DNA of 15,609 nucleotides from an uncultured Clostridia bacterium (GCA_934670175.1 CAKUOX010000054.1:1-15609); one strand, 5' to 3'. Positions 7,580 through 15,134 are shown, counted from the first letter of the stretch. Program-made: numbers and translations. The notes: generated by a model not told the origin, from the sequence alone.

Positions 7580-10500
7580 TCAGTAATTGTACCACTTGAA
7601 CCATTTCAGGTATTTCACATAGCTTTCCGGCGCGGGCAGGCCCGATTCCAGCGGGTAGAACGCGACAAACAGCACCAGCGCCAGTGCCAGCAGCACACCG
7701 GTGCAGACCTTGAACGCCGCGCGGTCGCGCCTGCGGATCTCGTTGAGCGCCAGCACGGTGCAGATAATAATGAAGGGCACGCTGGCAAAGTAGTGGTAGA
7801 TGAACGTGGAGCGCGGTACGAGCACCCAGGGCAGGAACTGTGCGGCAAAGCCGATCAGCGTAATCAGCCACGCGCGCGGCGCTTTGCGCCGCCAGGCGGA
7901 GGCGATCAGGATATAGATCAGCGCTGCCAGCCCCGTCCACCACACGGCGGGATTGCCCATGCAGGAGATTGAGGAGATCATGCCGTCCGGCAGGTACGCC
8001 GAGCCGGAGAAATACCACATCGGCCACCAGATCACCGGCCACTGGTACCAGGGCGAGCGGAAATAGTGCGTATCGCCGCTCAGTCCGGCGTGATAGTTGA
8101 AGATGTCCCGCTGCATCTTGACCACGCGCTCGATGCGTTCGCGCTTGAACATGTCGAATATCGTGGTCACACCCTCGCAGCGCAGCTGGCGGAAATAGCT
8201 GAGCAGATAGATCAGCAGCGGCACGGCGATAAAGAAGATCAGGCAGAAGCCCACCGTGATCCAGAAGCGTCCGGCAAACTTCGCGCCGCTGCGCCTGGCG
8301 GAAATGAATTCGGCGATCATTTTCCACGCGAACAGTGCAGCCAGACCGACCGCCGCGTAGCAGCAGATCCATTTCGTGGCGCAGGCAACGCCCATCGTAA
8401 TGCCGCACAGCCCCAGCGGAATCAGCGTTTTCCAGAACGGCACGCGCCGCCAGTCCATTTGCAGGTAGCGGATCATGAACAGATACATCAGCATGATCCA
8501 GAACACAGCGTAGGAATCGATGGTGGCGATACGCGTCTGCGTAAAATGCATGCTGTCCAGCGCGAGCAGCAGCATGGCAATCAGCGACAGCTTGCTGGAT
8601 TTGGTGAGCTGCTTGACCAGCAGGTACATCAGCGGCAGCATCAGCACGCCCATCAACGCGCCCATGAAGCGCCAGCCAAAGGGCGTCATGCCGAAGAGGC
8701 GTATGCCCTCCATCATCAGCACCTTGCCAAGCGGCGGATGCGTCCATTCGTAAATGGACAGGCCGTGCAGCAGCTCGTAGGCGGTGCGCGCATGATAGAT
8801 TTCGTCGAAATAGGTGCCGTTGTAGTAGCTGGGGATCTCCGGCACGGTGTCCTGCTCGTCGATCAGCGCCGCCGCGTCGGTCATGGCGTCGGCGAGCGCG
8901 TTTTCTTGTACAATGTTCTGAACCTCGATCAGGCTGCCGTCCTCGTCGCGGAAGGCGATTTCATACAGCTCAAGCCCTGCCTTTTCCGCCGTGATGCGCA
9001 CATAGCGCGCACTTTGCAGGGGATAGGGCGTTTCGGAATCGGCAAAGTGCACATAGGCGCTGCCGTCATCGGGAACGATGGTCTGTCCCATCGCGTTCTG
9101 GCCGTTTTCGTTCTGCGGCACATACCACAGCCAGCGGAAGATCTCGCCCTGGCCGTATTTGGCGCGGGAGGGCTCCGTCCAGCTTTTGCCGTCGTTGGAG
9201 AGCTCCACGGTGAAGGTGGAATTGCAGATGCCGCCATAGTAGCTCATGCGGAAGGTGTGCGTTTCATCCAGATCAAAGGTCACGCATTCGCCGCCATGGC
9301 TGGACGTCCAGCCGTTCTGCGGCGCGCTGGTCGCGCCGAGGTTTATAAACGCCACTATGGCGTAGACAGCCGTCACGGCGAGCATCAGCACAAAATCGCG
9401 CTTTTTCAGGTGCAGCCGGTGGTCGGAAGCGCCCTCGGCAGCGTCCGCCGGCATCGCTGCGGCGGGCTTCAGCCAAGGCGTATGGCTGCGCACACATACG
9501 TCAAAGGCGACCCACGCCAGATACAGCGCGTTAAATACGTTCGTCAGCGAGATCAGGCTGTTGAGCCACTGTTCGGACGCCTGCAAATGGCCGTAGTTGC
9601 CCGTGCCCATGCCGCCCTGAAGCACCAGAATCTCGTTCAGCGTCAGCGTGACGGTCAGCACCGTCAGCGACAGCAGCACGCGCCGGTCGCGGTCTATGGC
9701 GTAGGCCAGCGCCAGCAGCAGCAGCGCGGGGAATACATAGCGCTCGTGGATCATCGGGCCGAAGGTGAAGATCAGGCAGATGAGCAGCCCGCCCAGCAGC
9801 GGCAGCTGATGCCGATCCTTCGCGCGCAGATACAGCCACATGCAGTACAGATAGGATGCTGCAAACATCACCCACGCAAAGATGCTCCAGAACGGCTGGC
9901 TGTCGGCAAGCACCCAGTTCAGCCCGAAAATATTGTACAGGTTCAGCGCGTTGACGGTCATATAGGCATAGCTGCCCATCGTGTCGGCATAGAGGCCGAC
10001 GATCCACGTTATCGGGCGCACCAGCGCGTCCGAAAGGCTCTGCGCGCCGCCTGCGGTGAACAGGAAAGCTGTGGCGTAGATCAGCCCCAGCGCGGCGAGC
10101 ACGCCCCAGAGCGCGCGCATTGTTTTGCGCGCGTCGCGGGCGCGGATCAGGTCGATGAGGATGGCGGCGAGCCCAAGCGGCGCAAACAGCATCGCCTGTG
10201 GCTTGATGAGCACGGCTGCGGCAAAGGCGAGCAGCGATGCGACGTATTTTTTGTCCGTCGCCTTGAGCGCACACAGCGCGATCAGCAGCGTGAACACGGA
10301 ATCAATCTGGCCCCATGCGGCACAGTCGATCAGCGCCGCCGGGTTGAACAGGTAGAACGCCGCCAGCGCCGTGGCGATCGCTTCGCCGTGCCGCCGCTTC
10401 GCGGTGCCATACAGCAGCCGGGCACCCAGCAGATCGCAGAGTATGGGCGTGAATTTGATCAGAACGAGGTGCAGCGGGCTCTGGTAGGCAATGCCCAGCA

Positions 10501-11452
10501 GGCTGCGCAGCGCTGCCGGCAGCCACAGCAAAAGCATGTATCCCGGCGGATAATCGCAGAAATAATCCTCGGCATAGAAATTCGACGCACCGTTGGCAAA
10601 CATGCGCTCCGACCAGGCGCTGAAGCAGTTAATGTCCGTGTTATATCCGCGCACGGCGCACGCCACGACGATGCGCAGCACCAGCGCAGCGGCCATCGCC
10701 GCCCAGAATATGGCCTTATACGGGGCCGCGCCCTCGCGCAGGCGGCTTGAACGGCGCGCCAGCGCCAGAATCAGCACGGCGTAGAGCAGCGTCAGCAGCA
10801 GATAGGCCTCGGTGTTGCGCGCGGGCACGCCCTCGTCCTCAGTCACCGCAGCCGCGGCGGCATTGCCCGAGGATTCCTGCGCGCTCAGCTCCAGCACGGG
10901 AAAGCCCTCCGGCACTTCGTCCACGCGCACGACCGCCACATCGTCAAACCAGGCGCGGCCGGTGTTGAGCATGCCGTAGCCGCCCACGCGCAGAAAGAGC
11001 GTCAGCTCCGTCTGCTCTGCGCCGGTTCTGCCGTAGCATACGATCTCCTGCCAGTTGCTCTGCGTGTCGTACAGCGGCTCGGAATAGGAAAAGGTGTCCT
11101 TGAAGGAAATGGTGGCGCCGTAGCCCTCGCTGCCGCAGTCCTCGGCTTTGGCCATGCAGGAAAAGCGGTACAGCGTGTCCGGCTCCACGGAAAGCGTCTG
11201 TTCAAAGCGCGCGTCGTTCGCGTCGGAATTGAACACGACGGCGCTGCTGCCGTCAAGCCCTTCTGAATCCAGATACAGGCGGCTCACGCCCTTGTCGGTA
11301 AACCACATGCCCTGTCGCCAGCTCTCGGGCATGCCGCTGGCATCTATCTGGGAAAAATCGCCGTTGACGACCAGATTGTCCGCTTCCTCCGCACAGGCGG
11401 GCAGACACAGCGCCATCAGCAGCGCGATGAGTATACAGATCCATCTCTTCAT
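7580..11452 (-). CDS. Large membrane glycosyltransferase: Gpi18/GT87-like module fused to a PMT (GT39)-like module
   Basis: The chosen start gives 1290 residues. Order: signal peptide (1-23, ending LPACAEE); a carbohydrate-binding-like beta-sandwich (about 26-178, beginning NLVVNGDFSQ with the GMPESW segment); a short low-complexity linker; a first multi-pass module (about 216-655) with TDINCFSAW (Asp273), DYPPGY (Asp300) and WGQIDS (380-385), as in Gpi18-like mannosyltransferases; one helix (686-704); a discoidin-like domain (about 707-845); then a PMT-type module with FDEIYHAR (Asp883, Glu884), THPPLGK (904-910) and the segment DSMHFTQTRIATIDSY. About 24 membrane helices are visible. Such enzymes move a sugar from a polyprenyl-phosphate carrier onto a protein or glycan outside the membrane. 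Donor, acceptor and sugar cannot be read from sequence. It reads into comM. Confidence 0.88.
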   Translation of the reverse strand: MKRWICILIALLMALCLPACAEEADNLVVNGDFSQIDASGMPESWRQGMWFTDKGVSRLYLDSEGLDGSSAVVFNSDANDARFEQTLSVEPDTLYRFSCMAKAEDCGSEGYGATISFKDTFSYSEPLYDTQSNWQEIVCYGRTGAEQTELTLFLRVGGYGMLNTGRAWFDDVAVVRVDEVPEGFPVLELSAQESSGNAAAAAVTEDEGVPARNTEAYLLLTLLYAVLILALARRSSRLREGAAPYKAIFWAAMAAALVLRIVVACAVRGYNTDINCFSAWSERMFANGASNFYAEDYFCDYPPGYMLLLWLPAALRSLLGIAYQSPLHLVLIKFTPILCDLLGARLLYGTAKRRHGEAIATALAAFYLFNPAALIDCAAWGQIDSVFTLLIALCALKATDKKYVASLLAFAAAVLIKPQAMLFAPLGLAAILIDLIRARDARKTMRALWGVLAALGLIYATAFLFTAGGAQSLSDALVRPITWIVGLYADTMGSYAYMTVNALNLYNIFGLNWVLADSQPFWSIFAWVMFAASYLYCMWLYLRAKDRHQLPLLGGLLICLIFTFGPMIHERYVFPALLLLALAYAIDRDRRVLLSLTVLTVTLTLNEILVLQGGMGTGNYGHLQASEQWLNSLISLTNVFNALYLAWVAFDVCVRSHTPWLKPAAAMPADAAEGASDHRLHLKKRDFVLMLAVTAVYAIVAFINLGATSAPQNGWTSSHGGECVTFDLDETHTFRMSYYGGICNSTFTVELSNDGKSWTEPSRAKYGQGEIFRWLWYVPQNENGQNAMGQTIVPDDGSAYVHFADSETPYPLQSARYVRITAEKAGLELYEIAFRDEDGSLIEVQNIVQENALADAMTDAAALIDEQDTVPEIPSYYNGTYFDEIYHARTAYELLHGLSIYEWTHPPLGKVLMMEGIRLFGMTPFGWRFMGALMGVLMLPLMYLLVKQLTKSSKLSLIAMLLLALDSMHFTQTRIATIDSYAVFWIMLMYLFMIRYLQMDWRRVPFWKTLIPLGLCGITMGVACATKWICCYAAVGLAALFAWKMIAEFISARRSGAKFAGRFWITVGFCLIFFIAVPLLIYLLSYFRQLRCEGVTTIFDMFKRERIERVVKMQRDIFNYHAGLSGDTHYFRSPWYQWPVIWWPMWYFSGSAYLPDGMISSISCMGNPAVWWTGLAALIYILIASAWRRKAPRAWLITLIGFAAQFLPWVLVPRSTFIYHYFASVPFIIICTVLALNEIRRRDRAAFKVCTGVLLALALVLFVAFYPLESGLPAPESYVKYLKWFKWYNY

Positions 11453-11461
11453 TGTCGAGTG

Positions 11462-11467
11462 CTCCTT
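11462..11467 (-). promoter_or_regulatory. Ribosome binding site fixing the glycosyltransferase start
   Basis: AAGGAG on the minus strand, nine bases before ATG 11452-11450. From this ATG a textbook signal peptide follows at once. The open frame continues 37 codons further up, but that part would run back into the leader and the terminator T-tract, so the downstream start is preferred. Confidence 0.8.
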
Positions 11468-11493
11468 GAGGCAAAAACGTTTAATCTTATCCT

Positions 11494-11513
11494 TTCCATA
11501 CGCGGGTATGAAA
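11494..11513 (-). repeat. Inverted repeat in the leader of the glycosyltransferase gene
   Basis: Two 8-base arms, TTTCATAC and GTATGGAA on the minus strand, pair with one G-T wobble around the 4-base loop CCGC. The repeat lies about 42 bases before the start codon and just downstream of a weak -10-like sequence. It has no T-tract, so it is not a terminator. It could be an operator or a leader hairpin; nothing in the window identifies a cognate protein. Confidence 0.5.
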
Positions 11514-11521
11514 TTCCTTCT

Positions 11522-11527
11522 ATAATA
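11522..11527 (-). promoter_or_regulatory. Weak -10-like box upstream of the glycosyltransferase gene
   Basis: TATTAT on the minus strand lies in an AT-rich stretch between the upstream terminator and the inverted repeat. No convincing -35 box lies at the right distance, since that spot is occupied by the terminator T-tract. A promoter is expected here because the upstream unit is terminated, but the exact boxes are uncertain. Confidence 0.3.
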
Positions 11528-11533
11528 TGCTCG

Positions 11534-11584
11534 AAAAAAAGAAAAAACAGGGAAATGACACATGAATCCTGTATCGTTTCCCTG
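11534..11584 (-). terminator. Intrinsic terminator behind the aminotransferase gene
   Basis: On the minus strand CAGGGAAA pairs with TTTCCCTG. After one C/A mismatch, GATACA pairs with TGTGTC (one wobble) around the 7-base loop GGATTCA. The hairpin (11548-11584) is followed by six T, one C and seven T (11547-11534). It begins ten bases after the aminotransferase stop codon and ends the rbgA-to-aminotransferase unit. Confidence 0.92.
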
Positions 11585-11593
11585 ATAGCGGCC

Positions 11594-12772
11594 TTACAGC
11601 GCCTGCGTGAACGCCTTGATGCGGTCGATGGCAGTCAGTATGTTTTCATTTGAAGAGGCGGCGCTGCAGCGAATGTGCCCCTCGCCCAGCGTGCCGAACG
11701 CATTTCCGGGCACAGTGGCGACCTTCTGCCGGTACAGCAGCGCTTCGCAGAACGCTTCGGAGTCCATACCGGTGTTCTGAATGGAAGGGAAGACATAGAA
11801 CGCGCCCAGCGGCTCGTGGCAGGGCAGCCCCGCCTCACGGAAGCCCTCTACCAGCAGCCTGCGGCGGCGGTCGTAGGCGTCCACCATGCGGCGCACGTCG
11901 TCAAAGTCAGTGTCGAAGCCGGTCTTCAGCGCCTCGATGCCGGCATACTGGCTGGGGATCGGCGCGCAGAGCATCGTGTACTGATGGATGCGGCACATCA
12001 GCTGCATGACCTCTCGGGGGCCGCAGGCGTAGCCCAGGCGCCAGCCGGTCATGGCGAAGGCCTTGGAGAAGCCGTTCAGCGTGATGGTGCGCTCCCACAT
12101 GCCGGGCATTGCCGCGAAGCTCAGATGCCGTTCGCCGCCATAGGTGAGCTCGGCGTAGATTTCATCGTGGATCACGAAAATATCGGTGTCCTTCAGAACA
12201 TCGGCGATGCCCTGATAATCCGAACGCGACATCACGCCGCCGGTCGGGTTGTTGGGGTAGGGGAGGATCAGCGCCTTCGTGCGCGGCGTGATCGCCTGCT
12301 TCAGCGCCTCAGGCGTGATCTTGAAGCCGGTGGACATCTCCGTTTTCACGGGCACGCAGTTGCCGCCCGCGAAGGTGATGCAGGGCATGTAGGAAACATA
12401 GCTCGGGTCGGGCACGAGCACATCGTCGCCCGGCTCCACCAGCGCGCGCACGGCAAGGTCGATGCCCTCGCTCGCGCCGACGGTAACCAGTATCTCATTT
12501 TCGGGGTTGTATTCGGGGCCGAAGCGCTCCGCCTGGTAGCGGGCGATCAGCTTGCGCAGCTCCAGCAGGCCCCAGTTGCTGGTGTAGTGGGTGTGGCCGG
12601 AGCGCAGGGAATAAATGGCGGCGTCCGTGGCCACCCAGGGCGTTTTAAAATCCGGCTCGCCCACGCCCAGAGAGATCACGCCCTGCATGGTGTTGGCAAT
12701 ATCGAAGAATTTGCGAATGCCCGAGGGCGGTACCTGCGCCACACGTTGGCACAGCAGCTTTTCGTAATTCAC
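11594..12772 (-). CDS. Pyridoxal-phosphate-dependent aminotransferase, class I/II
   Basis: This fold-type I enzyme transfers amino groups between an amino acid and a 2-oxo acid in the cytoplasm. The 392 residues are the usual length. The segment NGFSKAFAMTGWRLGY holds the expected PLP lysine (Lys237) and Arg245. PNNPTG (173-178) holds the conserved Asn, HDEIYAELTY (202-211) the Asp203/Tyr206 pair, and PSYVSY the stacking Tyr125. An Arg in GHIRCSAAS near the C-terminus would bind the substrate carboxylate. The start is GTG and overlaps the regulator's stop as GTGA, with AAGGTGA just upstream. The subfamily resembles AlaT/YugH- or PatA-like enzymes. Pairing with an Lrp-type gene recalls alaR-alaT of B. 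subtilis and hints at alanine or a related amino acid, but the substrate is not certain. Confidence 0.93.
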   Translation of the reverse strand: MNYEKLLCQRVAQVPPSGIRKFFDIANTMQGVISLGVGEPDFKTPWVATDAAIYSLRSGHTHYTSNWGLLELRKLIARYQAERFGPEYNPENEILVTVGASEGIDLAVRALVEPGDDVLVPDPSYVSYMPCITFAGGNCVPVKTEMSTGFKITPEALKQAITPRTKALILPYPNNPTGGVMSRSDYQGIADVLKDTDIFVIHDEIYAELTYGGERHLSFAAMPGMWERTITLNGFSKAFAMTGWRLGYACGPREVMQLMCRIHQYTMLCAPIPSQYAGIEALKTGFDTDFDDVRRMVDAYDRRRRLLVEGFREAGLPCHEPLGAFYVFPSIQNTGMDSEAFCEALLYRQKVATVPGNAFGTLGEGHIRCSAASSNENILTAIDRIKAFTQAL

Positions 12773-13260
12773 GGAGTCACCTTCAATCTGTAATCCTCTT
12801 CGCCTTCGTCCATCAGGATGCCCTGATCCTTGTAACGCTTGAGCACGAAGTGCGTGGCAGTGGAAATGACATGCTCGATCGTGGACAGCTTCTCCGCCAC
12901 GAACAGTGCCAGCTGACGCACGGTGCGCGCCTTCATGTTTACCAGCAGGTCGTAGCCGCCGGACATCAGGTACACGCTGGAGACCTCCTCGAAGCGGTAG
13001 ATCTGCTCGGCGATGGCGTCGAAGCCCTCGTCGCGCTGGGGCGTGACGCGCACCTCGATCATGGCCTCTACCTTGTCAATATCTACCTTTTGCCAGTCGA
13101 TCAGCGCCGGATACTTAAGGATGATGCGCTGCCGCTCCAGCCGGGCGATGGTCTCGGTGATTTCGGCTTCGCTCTTGCCCAGCATGATGGCAATCTGCGA
13201 TATGGGCGTACGCGCATCGTCGGTCAGAACCTCCAGAATGCTCATTTCTAGCTTTTCCAT
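12769..13260 (-). CDS. Lrp/AsnC family transcriptional regulator
   Basis: Proteins of this family bind DNA through an N-terminal winged helix and sense amino acids through a C-terminal RAM domain, as dimers or octamers. The 163 residues fit: helix-turn-helix region at about 5-50 (ILEVLTDDARTPISQIA, then ITETIARLERQRII), a linker, and the RAM domain (about 64-142) with the ligand-loop segment SGGYDLLVNMK (100-110). A charged tail of about 20 residues follows. It lies 19 bases behind yraN with a GGGAGG ribosome site, and overlaps the aminotransferase by 4 bases, so it very likely controls that gene. Autoregulation is common in the family; an inverted repeat upstream is a possible site. Confidence 0.9.
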   Translation of the reverse strand: MEKLEMSILEVLTDDARTPISQIAIMLGKSEAEITETIARLERQRIILKYPALIDWQKVDIDKVEAMIEVRVTPQRDEGFDAIAEQIYRFEEVSSVYLMSGGYDLLVNMKARTVRQLALFVAEKLSTIEHVISTATHFVLKRYKDQGILMDEGEEDYRLKVTP

Positions 13261-13279
13261 ATTTCAGGCTACCTCCCGA

Positions 13280-13636
13280 TCATATATAATTGGACGCATC
13301 GAACGCGTCCTCGATGTGGCGAATCTCGCCGGGCAGGATCTCGATCACGTCGAAGCGCACCTGCGCATCCGGCATATCGTTCTCCTGAAGATAGATGGCG
13401 GCGGCGCGCACAATGCGCGCCTGCTTGTCGCGGTTCACGGCCTCGGCAGGCCGGCCGAAATCCGCGCTTTTGCGGCGCTTGACCTCGATAAAGGCCGTCA
13501 GACGGCGCTTGCGGGCGATGATGTCGATTTCGTTCCGCCCACAGCGTACATTGCGATCGACGATCGTCCAGCCGCGCTTTTTCAGATATTCACAGGCCAT
13601 ATCCTCGCCCGCGTTGCCGATGGCGCGGGTATTCAT
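13280..13636 (-). CDS. yraN: YraN (UPF0102) family protein, endonuclease-like fold
   Basis: This is a small protein of 118 residues, typical of the family, with a predicted PD-(D/E)XK nuclease fold related to Holliday-junction resolvases. Visible conserved parts are GNAGEDMA near the N-terminus (Glu11), NEIDIIA with Glu36 and Asp38, FIEVKRR with Glu51 and Lys53, and RFDV (94-97). These match the acidic and lysine positions of the nuclease core. Its biological role is not established. It overlaps the rnhB stop by 4 bases (ATGA), a placement next to rnhB that is very common in bacteria. Confidence 0.93.
   Translation of the reverse strand: MNTRAIGNAGEDMACEYLKKRGWTIVDRNVRCGRNEIDIIARKRRLTAFIEVKRRKSADFGRPAEAVNRDKQARIVRAAAIYLQENDMPDAQVRFDVIEILPGEIRHIEDAFDASNYI
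13292..13310 (-). repeat. Inverted repeat just upstream of the Lrp-type regulator
   Basis: Perfect 6-base arms GGACGC and GCGTCC flank a 7-base centre. The repeat lies in the last codons of yraN, 32 to 50 bases before the regulator's ATG, next to the AT-rich stretch AATTATATATGAT. It could be an operator for the regulator. It is also short, GC-rich and within coding sequence, so chance is possible. Confidence 0.35.
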
Positions 13637-14277
13637 AGCGCGCCGTCCATAAAATTTTTAATGAAGCTGCGGCGGTGCTCCGGACAGGGGCCGTACTTCT
13701 TCAGCGCCTCGATGTGCTCGCGCGTGCCGTAGCCCTTGTTGCGCGCGAAGCCGTACATCGGGTATTGCCGATCCAGCTCGACCATGTAGCGGTCACGCGT
13801 GACCTTGGCGATGATCGATGCCGCGCCGATCATGTAGCTCAGCGCGTCCCCATGGATGATGGCGCGGATCTCGCCGGGCAGGTGCAGCCCGCTCACCGCA
13901 TCCACCAGAAATACGCCGGAAAAGCCCGCGCCGCACTGCTCCATGGCGCGCTTCGTGGCGGCGAGGATATTGATCTCGTCGATCACATCTGGCGCGATAA
14001 AGCAGGTCTCGCAGTAGTCGGCCGCATCCTTCAGCTGATCGAACAGCGCCTCACGCCGCTTTTCGGAGAGCTTTTTGGAATCGTCCACGCCCAATACGAG
14101 CTTTTCGCGGGGAATGGACACGCATGCCGTGACCACCGGCCCCGCCAGCGGGCCGCGCCCCACCTCGTCGATTCCGGCGATGCGCGCGCCCTGCGCCCAC
14201 AGCTCGCGCTCGATCTCAGTCAGCCGCAGCAGCTTGGCTTCGGGCGTTTCGCGCACGCGGCGCTGCTTTGTTTCCAT
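13633..14277 (-). CDS. rnhB: Ribonuclease HII
   Basis: RNase HII cuts the RNA strand of RNA-DNA hybrids and starts removal of single ribonucleotides from DNA. The 214 residues carry IDEVGRG (36-42) with Asp37 and Glu38, LVDA with Asp126 and HGD with Asp144, which complete the four metal-binding acids. SIIAKVTRDR follows, and Tyr183 in NKGYGT matches the junction-sensing tyrosine. An N-terminal extension of about 32 residues precedes the catalytic core, a common feature in Firmicutes. It starts 5 bases behind rbgA, with a weaker GAGGGG ribosome site. Confidence 0.97.
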   Translation of the reverse strand: METKQRRVRETPEAKLLRLTEIERELWAQGARIAGIDEVGRGPLAGPVVTACVSIPREKLVLGVDDSKKLSEKRREALFDQLKDAADYCETCFIAPDVIDEINILAATKRAMEQCGAGFSGVFLVDAVSGLHLPGEIRAIIHGDALSYMIGAASIIAKVTRDRYMVELDRQYPMYGFARNKGYGTREHIEALKKYGPCPEHRRSFIKNFMDGAL

Positions 14278-14282
14278 AATTC

Positions 14283-15134
14283 TCAGCCCCTCAGCGGTTC
14301 AATAGTGATCTTGCCCGTGCGTCCCGCGCGGAATTCATCCAGAATCAGCGCGGCGGCGCGGTCGGTATCCGGCCGTCCGCCGGAGATCAGCCAGCCGCGC
14401 CCGCGGCAGGCGGCCTCCACGGCAGACTGCGCGTCCTCCGGCAGGACGGCTCCGTCCAGCTTAAAGCGCGCGCACACGGCCTCCGGACGCAGCGCCATCA
14501 GGTGCATCAGCAGCTGTCCGGCCAGCTCCTCCGTGTCCATGATCTGGTCGCGGATCGAGCCCAGATAGGCCAACAGCCGCGCCTCGCCCTGATCGTCCAT
14601 CCTCGGCGGCAGCATGCCGGGCGTATCCAGCAGCTCCAGATATGGGCCGACCTTCACCCACTGATTGGCGCGCGTCACGCCCGGGCGGTCGGAGGCCTTG
14701 GCGATGCTTGAACCGTGCAGCCGGTTGATGAAGGTGGATTTGCCCACGTTCGGGATGCCCACGACCATCAGCCGAACCGTCTTTTTCACGCCGCGCGCCT
14801 GTGCGCGTTCCACGGCGGGACGGGTAGCGCGCTCGATGCCCGACAGAATGTCGCGGGTCTTGCCGCCGTTGGAATTAAAGCGCAGCGCGGTGACGCCCTG
14901 CCGCCGGAAATACTCCAGCCAGCGCGCGGTCTCGTTGTCATCCGCCAGATCCGCCTTGTTCAGAAGCAGTATGCGCGCCTTGCCCTGTGTGATCTTCTCC
15001 AGATCGGGGTTACGCGTGGCGCGCGGCGCGCGCGCGTCGCACAGCTCGATCACCGCGTCTACCGCGCGCAGCTGCTCCTGAAGCAGGCGGCGCGATTTGG
15101 CCATGTGCCCCGGATACCAGTTGATTTGCGGCAT
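14283..15134 (-). CDS. rbgA: RbgA (YlqF), GTPase for late 50S ribosome assembly
   Basis: RbgA binds immature 50S particles and hydrolyses GTP to finish assembly. The 283 residues show the circularly permuted GTPase order: NKAD (G4, 59-62) before GIPNVGKST (G1, 126-134), RPGVT (G2, 150-154) and DTPG (G3, 170-173). His10 in WYPGH matches the histidine shown to be needed for GTP hydrolysis in B. subtilis RbgA. A C-terminal RNA-binding helical domain follows. The start has a strong GGGAGGTGA site six bases upstream. It lies behind the L19 terminator, so it needs its own promoter or read-through; AT-rich bases (about 15160-15176) are the likely place but no clear -35 box is seen. Confidence 0.96.
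   Translation of the reverse strand: MPQINWYPGHMAKSRRLLQEQLRAVDAVIELCDARAPRATRNPDLEKITQGKARILLLNKADLADDNETARWLEYFRRQGVTALRFNSNGGKTRDILSGIERATRPAVERAQARGVKKTVRLMVVGIPNVGKSTFINRLHGSSIAKASDRPGVTRANQWVKVGPYLELLDTPGMLPPRMDDQGEARLLAYLGSIRDQIMDTEELAGQLLMHLMALRPEAVCARFKLDGAVLPEDAQSAVEAACRGRGWLISGGRPDTDRAAALILDEFRAGRTGKITIEPLRG

Noticed and set aside
7586..7594. TGGTACAAT (minus strand) before comM, considered as an extended -10 promoter
   Set aside because: It falls in the last codons of the glycosyltransferase, has no -35 partner, and a single 9-base match is likely by chance.
8066..10750. An 894-codon plus-strand open frame opposite the glycosyltransferase gene
   Set aside because: It is antisense to a clear membrane enzyme. 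Its translation is rich in His, Gln, Arg and Ala with no domain pattern, as expected when GC-rich sense codons avoid the complements of stop codons.
11390..11398. LPAC at residues 17-20 of the glycosyltransferase read as a lipoprotein lipobox
   Set aside because: Pro at the -2 position is unusual for a lipobox, and the following ACA-EE fits signal peptidase I cleavage or an uncleaved anchor at least as well.
11453..11563. A 37-residue upstream extension of the glycosyltransferase
   Set aside because: It starts within the terminator hairpin of the preceding unit, and the good ribosome site and signal peptide both point to the ATG at 11452.
13633..13636. Four-base overlap of rnhB and yraN as an unusual feature
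   Set aside because: ATGA-type overlaps between these two genes are ordinary translational coupling.
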